Origin: Antedon mediterranea | Taxonomy: Eukaryota; Echinodermata; Crinoidea; Comatulida; Antedonidae | Direction: 5' to 3' | NCBI RefSeq assembly: GCF_964355755.1 | Contig: NC_092678.1 | Coordinates: 3,296,922-3,360,921, forward strand | DNA length: 64,000 bases | Shown: positions 45,001 to 47,564 of the stretch, piece after piece | Position numbering within the stretch: the first letter of the stretch is position 1 | How the letters are laid out: every line of letters begins with the position of its first letter | Translations under genes and position numbers: made by a program | The notes under the pieces: model-generated | What the model saw: only the letters and a program-made list of their open reading frames with translations | The model's database searches: none | What the model was told of the DNA's origin: nothing

Positions 45001-46072
45001 TAAGTAGATATATATTGTATACAATAGCTCAAAACAAAAACCTGTCTTTAAATAAAAATAGTTTATGTAAAATTAAGTTATTACTTGTAAAAACATACTT
45101 ATTTCTTTATTAACATTACTTTTAAAATATGGCCTTTAGAATGTAAACATTAAAGTAGGATTATAATACTGTGTGATGTGTAAACTAGCATTGCGTATTT
45201 GTTGTCAGTGTGATCGTAACTTAAGTAAATGTTGTTTATCTTATCCAATCAATGATAGGCTTATGGTCATGTAGACATAAGATTAAGTTGCACACACTTA
45301 AAAATACAGTAATTGAAAAGATGTTTAACAGTGGTCAGTTGCAAGTGTTTTAGGTCTCTGAGTATTAACCGCCTTAATGTCAACCTGAAATTAAACTCTG
45401 TATAAAAATGCACTAGCGCTTAAATTACAAATCACACTGCCTTGTCCAATGTGAACCTGGAACTAAACTCTGAAAGTGTATTAATGCTTAGAGCTTTTAA
45501 AAATAATGAAACATACAGTACACATTTTACCACTAACATTCCGAATACCAGATTTATGAAAACCACAGATATTTAGGGACAGTTCAATTGTGCATTGAGT
45601 TCCAAAAAATGCCTCAACATGGACTTAACAGGGAGGTTATAACATTTGAGAAAAGCCCTGGTTTGTACCACTACTTTCTATACAAAAGGGGGTTCTGATT
45701 CTGAATAAAAATAATGGGGTTATTCATTGTCAGTGTCACCCTGTCACTGTATTCGGGGGTATAAGACTTCACAGTCACTTACGATACTGTGTGGGGATGA
45801 ATGTTTTAAATTGGATATAGACAGTGCAAAAGTAAAGTAGCGCCAATGTTGCTGGAAAGGTTAATTTAAATAAACTATATAAATTTCAAACCCGGAGGTA
45901 CGCTTTAAATTATCCTATAGTAGGGCCTACACAATTTTTGTATAGCATAAATACAGTAGCATAATATTAAATATACTTTTTGTACCTCAAATGAACAATT
46001 AAATTACAAAATAAGTAAATAAAATATAGTAATACAATTGATACTCACATCTTGTTGTGTACGTCTCGACAT
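1..46072 (-). CDS. DNAH3: DNAH3 locus: axonemal inner-arm dynein heavy chain (46 exons seen, 3' end beyond base 1)
   Basis: Motor subunit of a ciliary inner-arm dynein, which hydrolyses ATP to slide axonemal doublets. I assembled 46 exons with AG/GT borders; their lengths and phases join into one frame of about 2,940 residues from the ATG at 46072 to the left edge. Domain order: disordered Ser/Pro/Arg-rich N-terminus, tail and linker, AAA1 (P-loop GPAGTGKT, Walker B CFDEFN), AAA2 (GETIGGKT), AAA3 (GPTGTGKS), AAA4 (GIGGSGRQS), start of the stalk. DNAH3, DNAH7 and DNAH12 form one family group; I choose DNAH3 because the N-terminal PFKEEKF...SDAIANNY stretch and most core segments resemble human DNAH3 as I remember it. 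At human length (about 4,100 aa), AAA5, AAA6 and the C-terminus, about 1,150 residues, lie off the window. Intron 7 (10 kb) carries two plus-strand genes, intron 5 a retrotransposon, intron 12 a minisatellite. Confidence 0.93.
120..330 (-). mobile_element. SINE-like repeat (minus strand)
   Basis: Reverse complement carries a B-box-like GGGTTCAATAC followed by CCTTAGGCAAGACCCTTTA, a common SINE body motif. Lies in a DNAH3 intron. Confidence 0.45.
452..865 (-). CDS. DNAH3: DNAH3 exon 45 (stalk coiled coil)
   Basis: 414 nt, phase 0 to 0. Contains [20 protein letters not shown], a Lys/Glu-rich coiled coil, then [20 protein letters not shown] and DDYWPAAKR. This is the stalk that carries the microtubule-binding tip. 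Confidence 0.96.
930..1005. repeat. Dispersed repeat end (TAA)n-TTTTTATAGCGCACATACCA
   Basis: The same sequence with GAGTGCTCAAGGCGCATT occurs at 14868-14945, both times after a (TAA)n run. Probably the terminal part of a SINE or similar element. Confidence 0.55.
1454..1616 (-). CDS. DNAH3: DNAH3 exon 44
   Basis: 163 nt, phase 2 to 0. Encodes [19 protein letters not shown] ... [17 protein letters not shown]-like stalk entry (read here as [18 protein letters not shown]). Confidence 0.95.
1744..1877 (-). CDS. DNAH3: DNAH3 exon 43
   Basis: 134 nt, phase 0 to 2. Encodes [20 protein letters not shown] and the helix to MSD. Confidence 0.94.
2000..2191 (-). CDS. DNAH3: DNAH3 exon 42
   Basis: 192 nt, phase 0 to 0. 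Contains [20 protein letters not shown] and CCTIDWFK, a very conserved AAA4 block. Confidence 0.97.
2310..2405 (-). CDS. DNAH3: DNAH3 exon 41
   Basis: 96 nt, phase 0 to 0. Encodes [20 protein letters not shown] and the following acidic helix. Confidence 0.94.
2539..2729 (-). CDS. DNAH3: DNAH3 exon 40 (AAA4 P-loop)
   Basis: 191 nt, phase 1 to 0. Contains [17 protein letters not shown] (AAA4 Walker A) and [18 protein letters not shown]. Confidence 0.96.
2949..3087 (-). CDS. DNAH3: DNAH3 exon 39
   Basis: 139 nt, phase 0 to 1. Encodes [20 protein letters not shown] and [12 protein letters not shown], entering AAA4. Confidence 0.95.
3304..3385 (-). CDS. DNAH3: DNAH3 exon 38
   Basis: 82 nt, phase 2 to 0. 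Encodes [19 protein letters not shown] and TDFGALKE. Confidence 0.9.
4265..4356 (-). CDS. DNAH3: DNAH3 exon 37
   Basis: 92 nt, phase 0 to 2. Encodes [18 protein letters not shown] ... VNDDNMR. Followed by an intron of about 880 bp. Confidence 0.85.
4858..5121 (-). CDS. DNAH3: DNAH3 exon 36
   Basis: 264 nt, phase 0 to 0. Encodes [20 protein letters not shown], then [20 protein letters not shown] (AAA3 C-terminal part). Confidence 0.96.
5339..5947 (-). CDS. DNAH3: DNAH3 exon 35 (AAA3)
   Basis: 609 nt, phase 0 to 0, the longest exon. Holds AAA3: P-loop [28 protein letters not shown], Walker [33 protein letters not shown] and [10 protein letters not shown]. Confidence 0.97.
6208..6231 (-). other. 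Candidate 24-nt microexon in DNAH3 intron 34
   Basis: A 24-nt segment with acceptor TCTCAAG and strong donor GTAAGAG would add ADDMHQVM in frame between PKTQ (exon 34) and VNELII (exon 35). Skipping it also keeps the frame and gives the length I expect for the family, so it may be an unused or alternative exon. Confidence 0.2.
6343..6903. mobile_element. TIR/foldback element built on CTCCGGAG modules
   Basis: Ends are AATACCCCTTTCA and TGAAAGGGGTATT, inverted to each other, followed inward by inverted blocks of CTCCGGAG(A)CACTCCGGAG. Internal extra copies of TTTGGTGTGAAAGG lie near 6400, 6500 and 6800. No ORF of note. Lies in DNAH3 intron 34. Confidence 0.75.
6953..7060. repeat. Short imperfect tandem repeat (ATTGGAGTGG type)
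   Basis: Several copies of ATTGGAGTGGTCTAATATTG and of GGCATTGGAGTGGGCT follow each other just right of the TIR element. Confidence 0.7.
7403..7604 (-). CDS. DNAH3: DNAH3 exon 34
   Basis: 202 nt, phase 2 to 0. Encodes [17 protein letters not shown] ... [15 protein letters not shown] ... PELGPKTQ, leading into AAA3. Confidence 0.93.
7996..8163 (-). CDS. DNAH3: DNAH3 exon 33
   Basis: 168 nt, phase 2 to 2. Starts with an acidic run ([14 protein letters not shown]), a variable AAA2-AAA3 loop, then [19 protein letters not shown]. Confidence 0.92.
8164..9473 (-). other. DNAH3 intron 32 (1.3 kb), no gene seen
   Basis: Very AT-rich. A 64-codon plus-strand frame at 8605-8799 has no family signal and no partner exon. 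Confidence 0.6.
9474..9607 (-). CDS. DNAH3: DNAH3 exon 32
   Basis: 134 nt, phase 0 to 2. Encodes [19 protein letters not shown] ... [12 protein letters not shown]. Confidence 0.9.
9788..9920 (-). CDS. DNAH3: DNAH3 exon 31
   Basis: 133 nt, phase 2 to 0. Encodes [16 protein letters not shown] ... KERTLFL. The phase-correct donor is GTTTTG, which is weak. A better-looking GTAAAGT five bases further would break the frame into exon 32. Confidence 0.82.
10073..10173 (-). CDS. DNAH3: DNAH3 exon 30
   Basis: 101 nt, phase 0 to 2. Encodes [20 protein letters not shown] and [12 protein letters not shown]. Confidence 0.95.
10482..10700 (-). CDS. DNAH3: DNAH3 exon 29
   Basis: 219 nt, phase 0 to 0. Encodes [20 protein letters not shown] and [20 protein letters not shown] (AAA2 Walker B region). 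Confidence 0.97.
10749..11055 (+). repeat. Dispersed SINE-like repeat S1, best copy
   Basis: GGCACAGGTTCAAGGCT ... TCCAGTGTACACATATGGCT ... TTTAAAGAACTCAG ... ACTGGTCCATCTCAGCCC ... GCGCTATATAAATCCAGGAT then ATT repeats. Further partial copies: 12425-12660 (+), 17250-17345 (+), 33830-34040 (-), 42240-42375 (-), 50400-50500 and 54655-54860 (+). Confidence 0.65.
11156..11290 (-). CDS. DNAH3: DNAH3 exon 28 (AAA2 P-loop)
   Basis: 135 nt, phase 0 to 0. Encodes [20 protein letters not shown] with P-loop GETIGGKT of AAA2. Confidence 0.96.
11553..11717 (-). CDS. DNAH3: DNAH3 exon 27
   Basis: 165 nt, phase 0 to 0. Encodes [20 protein letters not shown] ... [11 protein letters not shown], the AAA1-AAA2 connector. 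Confidence 0.95.
11840..11983 (-). CDS. DNAH3: DNAH3 exon 26
   Basis: 144 nt, phase 0 to 0. Encodes [18 protein letters not shown] and [12 protein letters not shown]. Confidence 0.96.
12157..12294 (-). CDS. DNAH3: DNAH3 exon 25
   Basis: 138 nt, phase 0 to 0. Encodes [16 protein letters not shown] ... [13 protein letters not shown], the C-terminal part of AAA1. Confidence 0.96.
12777..13067 (-). CDS. DNAH3: DNAH3 exon 24 (AAA1 Walker B)
   Basis: 291 nt, phase 0 to 0. Carries [20 protein letters not shown] (Walker B DE) and [19 protein letters not shown] (sensor region). Confidence 0.97.
13178..13286 (-). CDS. DNAH3: DNAH3 exon 23 (AAA1 P-loop)
   Basis: 109 nt, phase 2 to 0. Contains the catalytic Walker [11 protein letters not shown] inside [22 protein letters not shown]1 is the main ATPase site of dyneins. 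Confidence 0.97.
13452..13650 (-). CDS. DNAH3: DNAH3 exon 22
   Basis: 199 nt, phase 1 to 2. Encodes [16 protein letters not shown] ... [20 protein letters not shown], the entry to AAA1. Confidence 0.96.
13833..13974 (-). CDS. DNAH3: DNAH3 exon 21
   Basis: 142 nt, phase 0 to 1. Encodes [19 protein letters not shown] ... [13 protein letters not shown], the linker end before AAA1. Confidence 0.94.
14129..14281 (-). CDS. DNAH3: DNAH3 exon 20
   Basis: 153 nt, phase 0 to 0. Encodes [16 protein letters not shown] ... [19 protein letters not shown]. Confidence 0.94.
14561..14789 (-). CDS. DNAH3: DNAH3 exon 19
   Basis: 229 nt, phase 2 to 0. Encodes [19 protein letters not shown] and [14 protein letters not shown], the most conserved dynein linker block. 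Confidence 0.96.
15031..15189 (-). CDS. DNAH3: DNAH3 exon 18
   Basis: 159 nt, phase 2 to 2. Encodes [16 protein letters not shown] ... [13 protein letters not shown]. Donor is GTCAGAA, chosen because it joins to FFFLSNDE in phase. Confidence 0.92.
15275..15675. mobile_element. Possible solo LTR
   Basis: Starts TG, ends GTTCGTGACA, contains a TATATAAAGG box near 15427 and AT-rich downstream sequence. TATTTACA occurs on both sides (15267-15274, 15681-15688), but the right copy is offset by five bases. Located in DNAH3 intron 17. Weak case. Confidence 0.3.
15744..15883 (-). CDS. DNAH3: DNAH3 exon 17
   Basis: 140 nt, phase 0 to 2. Encodes [20 protein letters not shown] ... FTIVDAN. This WLYLEPIF block is a linker signature. 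Confidence 0.95.
16219..16419 (-). CDS. DNAH3: DNAH3 exon 16
   Basis: 201 nt, phase 0 to 0. Encodes [14 protein letters not shown] ... [17 protein letters not shown] and [12 protein letters not shown]. Linker. Confidence 0.95.
16589..16717 (-). CDS. DNAH3: DNAH3 exon 15
   Basis: 129 nt, phase 0 to 0. Encodes [17 protein letters not shown] ... [12 protein letters not shown]. Linker. Confidence 0.93.
16809..17192 (-). CDS. DNAH3: DNAH3 exon 14
   Basis: 384 nt, phase 0 to 0. Contains [30 protein letters not shown] and [14 protein letters not shown], hallmark dynein linker sequences. Confidence 0.95.
17440..17638 (-). CDS. DNAH3: DNAH3 exon 13
   Basis: 199 nt, phase 2 to 0. Encodes [18 protein letters not shown] ... 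EEFYQE, a charged helical part of the linker-proximal tail. Confidence 0.92.
17790..18378. repeat. 15-bp minisatellite in DNAH3 intron 12 (about 39 units)
   Basis: Unit CCCACCAGGCTATCA with GGC/GAC and CCC/CTC variants. A 13-unit block (195 bp) is duplicated: the rare GGCTATTACTC variant occurs at 17921 and 18116. Open in several frames (plus-strand YHPPG or ITHQA repeats), but this follows from the 3n unit and is not evidence for a gene. Confidence 0.95.
18392..18726 (-). CDS. DNAH3: DNAH3 exon 12
   Basis: 335 nt, phase 0 to 2. Encodes [17 protein letters not shown] ... [14 protein letters not shown]. The donor GTAAGTTGG is followed after about a dozen bases by the 15-bp minisatellite of intron 12. 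Confidence 0.92.
19027..19231 (-). CDS. DNAH3: DNAH3 exon 11
   Basis: 205 nt, phase 2 to 0. Encodes [15 protein letters not shown] ... [17 protein letters not shown]. Donor GTAAGTTT is strong. Confidence 0.9.
19328..19785 (-). CDS. DNAH3: DNAH3 exon 10
   Basis: 458 nt, phase 0 to 2. Starts [18 protein letters not shown] and ends ANGHGPNR. Tail domain, DHC N-terminal region 2 type. Confidence 0.92.
20286..20481 (-). CDS. DNAH3: DNAH3 exon 9
   Basis: 196 nt, phase 2 to 0. Encodes [18 protein letters not shown] ... ELMTEDE. Tail region. Donor GTCATTTA is weak apart from GT. Confidence 0.88.
20482..22566 (-). other. DNAH3 intron 8 (2.1 kb), no gene seen
   Basis: Holds a MITE copy (21069-21229) and the left arm of the inverted-repeat pair (22467-22505). 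No supported ORF. Confidence 0.7.
22567..22802 (-). CDS. DNAH3: DNAH3 exon 8
   Basis: 236 nt, phase 0 to 2. Begins [20 protein letters not shown] and ends LFLWETK. Tail region. It is bracketed by a distant pair of inverted repeats (22467-22505 and 25672-25709). Confidence 0.92.
23210..23459 (+). other. Nested gene A, noncoding 5' exon (approximate start)
   Basis: Ends at donor GTAAGTTA after 23459. It aligns closely with the 5' exon of gene B (27735-27954). The exon carries upstream ORFs that do not run into the main frame, so I treat it as 5' UTR. It also contains a 25-bp palindromic insertion at 23253-23277. The TATA-like box seen in gene B is degraded here. Confidence 0.5.
23826..24170 (+). 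CDS. Nested gene A, coding exon 2 (Lys-rich N-terminus plus VVN repeats)
   Basis: The acceptor TTTCAG is immediately followed by ATG, so translation starts at the exon edge. Encodes [15 protein letters not shown], a basic, nuclear-localisation-like start, then about 12-residue repeats such as [12 protein letters not shown]. Ends in phase 0 at ATG|GTAAAT. Frame and border position match gene B exon 2. No known family recognised. Confidence 0.65.
24399..24535. mobile_element. Palindromic MITE family, clear full copy
   Basis: TIR TAAAGCTCTGTCTACACTAT at the left and its inverse ATAGTGTAGACAGAGCTTAA at the right, with an interior of inverted TGTGATRTGCCC / CATATCACTACC motifs. Other copies: 5151-5289, 7749-7885, 21069-21229, 22867-23000, 26174-26316, 41849-41994, 46908-47046, 49948-50074, 55558-55724, 62158-62284, 62947-63062. 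This copy lies in intron 2 of nested gene A and has no counterpart in gene B. Confidence 0.8.
24605..25372 (+). CDS. Nested gene A, coding exon 3 (conserved cysteine-patterned domain)
   Basis: Follows acceptor CTGTCTTTAG in phase 0; 255 residues, giving a protein of about 370 aa with exon 2. The domain begins [20 protein letters not shown] and ends near YRTVVAPLP. Cysteine spacing shared with gene B: G-x-[IV]-C, C-x2-C, C-x3-C, FFCDS and CYV; also shared are VYDM, LDPI and WDVK. No signal peptide or transmembrane helix is evident. Function unknown; I do not recognise the family. A polyadenylation signal AATAAA lies at 25526-25531. Confidence 0.7.
   Translation, partial: STTTSNVQTTARETSTSSQNATARTRELPLCIAPGKRGFITVGSICTFSKVTVLVYDMKYSEGGGIADCMVCERIPGSHTLESKSSCILRCPANELTAVRNTSKSLSLAYYCAKYASTSMDKVLNECVHNINSKYLSYSYKFELGYFFCDSFNSLFDSQCERSSFIIPYNDRVLKLFGLEPIYFQKTFYIKSDYHILDPIFGPFWDVKEKRTGGFSYIQSLTFHMQEFVITCYVNIVTSTNKFSKNYRTVVAPLP
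25373..27600. other. Spacer between nested genes A and B
   Basis: No convincing gene. Contains the gene A poly(A) signal, one arm of an inverted repeat (25672-25709) and a MITE (26174-26316). Confidence 0.6.
27701..27710 (+). promoter_or_regulatory. TATA box of nested gene B
   Basis: ACTATATAAA lies about 30 bases before the presumed 5' exon. The aligned position in gene A reads TAAATGTAAAA, so the box appears lost there. Confidence 0.5.
27735..27954 (+). other. Nested gene B, noncoding 5' exon (approximate start)
   Basis: Ends at donor GTAAGTCT after GGTAAAAG. A uORF from the ATG at 27762 would run across the junction out of frame with the main ATG and stop soon after. Strong nucleotide match to the gene A 5' exon. 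Confidence 0.5.
28025..29416. mobile_element. Non-autonomous TIR element with 8-bp target duplication
   Basis: Flanked by CTTATCTT at 28017-28024 and 29417-29424. The left end reads GGATTAGG...CCGACAAGTTGAGCC; the right end is its inverse (GGCTCAACTTGTCGGCGGCC). Each terminal module is present twice (second left copy from about 28253; inner right copy ending near 29050). No transposase ORF. An 8-bp duplication fits hAT, Merlin or P-type families. A poly-C run sits at about 29119-29137. Confidence 0.75.
30124..31104 (+). CDS. Nested gene B, coding exon 2 (Lys-rich N-terminus plus two tandem repeat classes)
   Basis: Starts at TTTTTCAG|ATG and encodes [15 protein letters not shown], then six near-identical 17-residue units ([17 protein letters not shown], 51 bp each, 30255-30560). 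Diverged units of about 24 residues ([15 protein letters not shown] type) follow. 327 codons, phase 0 end at ACA|GTAAGT. Low-complexity Asn/Val/Pro/Ser composition; likely disordered. Homologous to gene A exon 2 but almost three times as long through repeat growth. Confidence 0.7.
30255..30560 (+). repeat. 51-bp coding tandem repeat in nested gene B (6 units)
   Basis: Units start at 30255, 30306, 30357, 30408, 30459 and 30510 and differ at only one or two bases, which points to recent unequal exchange. Confidence 0.92.
31598..32359 (+). CDS. Nested gene B, coding exon 3 (conserved cysteine-patterned domain)
   Basis: After acceptor TGTTTTTTAG, phase 0; 253 residues, giving about 580 aa with exon 2. 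Domain begins [20 protein letters not shown] and includes [26 protein letters not shown] and VCYVD, aligned in order with gene A though clearly diverged. Function unknown. AATAAA lies at 32498-32503, about 140 bases past the stop. Transcribed against DNAH3. Confidence 0.72.
   Translation, partial: TTPSNVQTTVNEQVNSAVPHTKQLPLLIAPGRRGFVSVGDVCIFSNLTVMVYDMIYSKAEGIIAGCIICVPANTGLLDRKNFCTLSCPVNELDVLQNPPRSQPLRTFGKECASRSLEMVLIESLEADSTYLHNTNKFRLGHFFCDSLDKILGHRSLLNSFYFLYDDKVLQLFGLTKGNNFSKTFFMKSDFHLLDPILGSLWDVKQNGELTYYVQSLRLSVDGSMIVCYVDLTTTRKRLCHDYRSVFSYNTLLL
32807..32948 (-). CDS. DNAH3: DNAH3 exon 7
   Basis: 142 nt, phase 2 to 0. Encodes [14 protein letters not shown] ... [11 protein letters not shown] ... 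LERVTE, the conserved start of the dynein tail. It is followed by the 10-kb intron 7 that houses nested genes A and B. Confidence 0.9.
33395..33790 (-). pseudogene. Relic of another non-LTR retrotransposon C-terminus
   Basis: Minus-strand 123-codon frame with HYMTRSS ... [17 protein letters not shown] and a terminal lysine-rich helix, the same type of C-terminal end as in the 36025-37710 RT but clearly diverged. Lies in DNAH3 intron 6. Confidence 0.7.
33830..34040 (-). repeat. S1 repeat copy (minus strand)
   Basis: Reverse complement shows ATCAGCACAGATTCAAGGCT and GTATACACGTTTGGCTTGTG, as in S1. Another minus-strand copy is at 42240-42375. Confidence 0.55.
34300..34405 (+). mobile_element. 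3' end of a further non-LTR element
   Basis: ATGGACAAGAGTTTCCGAAA, then ATAAAAGATTGAATGAATGA: a 3' UTR tail with a short TGAA microsatellite, typical of CR1/L2-like elements. No coding part. Confidence 0.4.
34732..34894 (-). CDS. DNAH3: DNAH3 exon 6
   Basis: 163 nt, phase 1 to 2. Encodes [14 protein letters not shown] ... TPDEPDKE. Its acceptor (TTTTTTTCAG) sits within about 15-20 nt of the 5' end of a plus-strand retrotransposon. It joins exon 7 to give [12 protein letters not shown], a motif seen at this place in the family. Confidence 0.85.
34917..35960 (+). pseudogene. Retrotransposon APE endonuclease part (truncated, frameshifted)
   Basis: Apurinic-endonuclease-like domain: GFSETW (metal-binding Glu), [17 protein letters not shown], then ITDHLPIF (catalytic Asp-His). 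The N-terminal segment with the first active-site Asn is missing. The frame is lost at the A-run 35905-35910: reverse-transcriptase homology continues in the next frame from 35911. Confidence 0.85.
36025..37710 (+). pseudogene. Retrotransposon reverse transcriptase part
   Basis: 561 open codons with RT motifs: [56 protein letters not shown] and the active site FADDT. The C-terminal region has the typical NYNTRSK ... LWNDLN end. Open upstream in this frame to about 35911. Intact enough to be young, but part of an element already disabled at the 5' side. Confidence 0.92.
38307..38632 (-). CDS. DNAH3: DNAH3 exon 5 (disordered N-terminal region)
   Basis: 326 nt, phase 2 to 1. Encodes a Pro/Ser/Arg-rich low-complexity stretch with repeated SPRQD and SPR motifs, ending SSSPESNG. 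Both junctions are phase-consistent. No folded domain is visible. Confidence 0.78.
39078..39302 (+). mobile_element. tRNA-derived SINE
   Basis: A-box-like TAGCTGTGTGGTTAGGACAC and B-box-like GAGTTCAATTCCC, followed by a conserved body (AAATGAGTACCTGGTT, GGCGGCGTGGAAAGGAACTG). An inverted second copy lies at 63440-63617. Confidence 0.75.
39708..39722 (+). promoter_or_regulatory. X-box-like RFX motif inside DNAH3 intron 4
   Basis: Reads GTTGCC-CAT-AGCAAT, matching the RFX X-box palindrome (GTTRCC, spacer, RGYAAC) at all but the final base. RFX factors drive ciliary genes, so an intronic site in a ciliary dynein gene is plausible; a single match in 46 kb could be chance. Confidence 0.3.
42047..42182 (-). 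CDS. DNAH3: DNAH3 exon 4
   Basis: 136 nt, phase 1 to 2. Ser/Arg-rich disordered segment (ERLAVENGQ ... [12 protein letters not shown]). The donor is GTTGAGT. A MITE copy lies just downstream in the intron (41849-41994). Confidence 0.75.
42452..42623 (-). CDS. DNAH3: DNAH3 exon 3
   Basis: 172 nt, phase 0 in, phase 1 out. Encodes [15 protein letters not shown] followed by [12 protein letters not shown]. This block resembles the human DNAH3 N-terminus and is the main reason for choosing DNAH3 over DNAH7 or DNAH12. Confidence 0.85.
43432..43527 (-). CDS. DNAH3: DNAH3 exon 2
   Basis: 96 nt, phase 0 at both ends. Encodes the N-terminal disordered segment beginning [10 protein letters not shown] and ending LPPLSARQ. 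Confidence 0.75.
43528..46048 (-). other. DNAH3 intron 1 (2.5 kb), no gene seen
   Basis: Contains the poly(A)-tailed SINE at 44686-44972; otherwise unremarkable AT-rich sequence. Confidence 0.7.
44686..44972 (+). mobile_element. tRNA-derived SINE with poly(A) tail
   Basis: A-box-like GGCTTGGTGGTTATGATGC, directly duplicated, then B-box-like GGGTTCAAGTCC; the body ends in a run of about 20 A at 44951-44970. A different family from the SINE at 39078. Confidence 0.7.
46049..46072 (-). CDS. DNAH3: DNAH3 exon 1 (start codon)
   Basis: Encodes MSRRTQQD and ends at the strong donor GT-GAGTAT. It is exactly 24 nt, so exon 2 ([10 protein letters not shown]) follows in phase 0. No upstream in-frame ATG is needed. 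The 5' UTR continues to the right of 46072. Confidence 0.75.
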
Positions 46073-47421
46073 TTTGATAAATTCTGTATTTGTAGGCCTA
46101 GATTGTCTTAAGTTTCCAAGTTAAGTTTGGCCTACATTATGCCTCTGGACAGGGCTACATAGGTGCAGCTTACCACACCACTGTGAGTTCGGTCACTGTG
46201 AGTTCTTACTCGTACCGTACACATGGACAACAAACACAAATATTTCCCCACTAAAACGAATATTGTACAAATACGACTTTCAGATAAATATCATAATAAT
46301 CATTACATCTCGAGTCTAGTTTATGTCATTTTACAAACTTCTAGAATGTTGCATTAGAAAGTTCCAATACAAGTCTGCTTTGATTTTAGTAGCTAACACC
46401 TTGTATTGTATTGCTAAGGAAGTATATAGAGGGCGCTATATCATTTTATACTATAATACACAGTTATCATAGTATTTGTGCTTTAATGGCTGTTTGCATG
46501 AAATCTGCTTTTCAGCCTGCTTTTTATAAAACATTTTAGCAGTCTGCCATCGAAAGCTGTCTAAATCATTCTTTACAAAATGAATACAAAAAAACATATT
46601 GCAACACAATTTATTTATTACAACAGATTGTAAATAAAAATATTTCATTAAATATACACCATCACATAAACATTAAAAAGGTACAGAATCTTTCCTGTTA
46701 AAATAGAGTTCAGTTGTTGATTAAACTAATCCTCAAGCAAAGCCTCCTCATCAGTGATGAGTTTAAAACTCTACTATCATTTTTTCTAATACAAAAAACT
46801 GAAAATTATTCTGTAGAAAGAACAAATATGAAGAAACATTTTTTAATTCATTTCTCAGTATTTTACAATTAAATTGGTTAATACAAATGTGTAATTAATA
46901 CTATTTCTAAACCTCTGTCAACACTATGAAACTAGTTTGTCGAGAAGTGTGATATACCCAAATATGTTAGTGATATGACATCATCGTGTCCTTATATGGG
47001 CACATCACATTTTTTTGTCTGGTAAAATTTGATAATGTAGGTTAAATCCTAAAATCAAGGTTACGTTTTCAATTTTAATTGATTCACAATTTTTAATGAA
47101 TCAAATTCTTTTTTTTACTGTAAAATGATCACTTTATGATTTAAAAATAAATTGTAAATATGTAAGTATGACAAAACAAATGGATGGAGCTACAGTGAGA
47201 AAAAGAAGTCATCTAAGAATCAAATTTAGAATATTCTTAGTGTGAATAATATGTTCGATAACATAATCTAAAATGCAGCATTTAGCAGAAATTTAATCCC
47301 TGAAGCTCTAATAAGTAGTATTATATAATAATTTATTCTATTATTTTACATATATCTACATAATCGGTAAAATTTCTTCATGTTTGCTGTTCTGTACTAT
47401 AAGTTTTTTCTCCGTAAAAAT
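46073..47421. other. Intergenic stretch: DNAH3 promoter side and 3' flank of CUB/EGF gene
   Basis: DNAH3 5' UTR and promoter must lie at the left of this segment. I see no TATA box or clear RFX X-box close to the ATG. One MITE copy is at 46908-47046 and an antisense AATAAA at 47332-47337. Confidence 0.5.
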
Positions 47422-47564
47422 TTAGTTTGAATGGCTGTATAATTCATTATACTCTGGCGGCGGAGCGCTAGGCACCACATCAGTTGACTGGGCCGGGGTA
47501 GCAATGTACGTGGTTTGTGTGGGCTCTGAACACATTGGTGCACCGTGACCTTTGGTCTTCTTAC
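47422..47564 (-). CDS. Alternative tail B, last exon
   Basis: 143 nt with stop: KKTKGHGAPMCSEPTQTT ... PSAPPPEYNELYSHSN. One PPxY (PPPEY) motif. AATAAA on the minus strand at 47332-47337, about 85 bases past the stop. Confidence 0.55.
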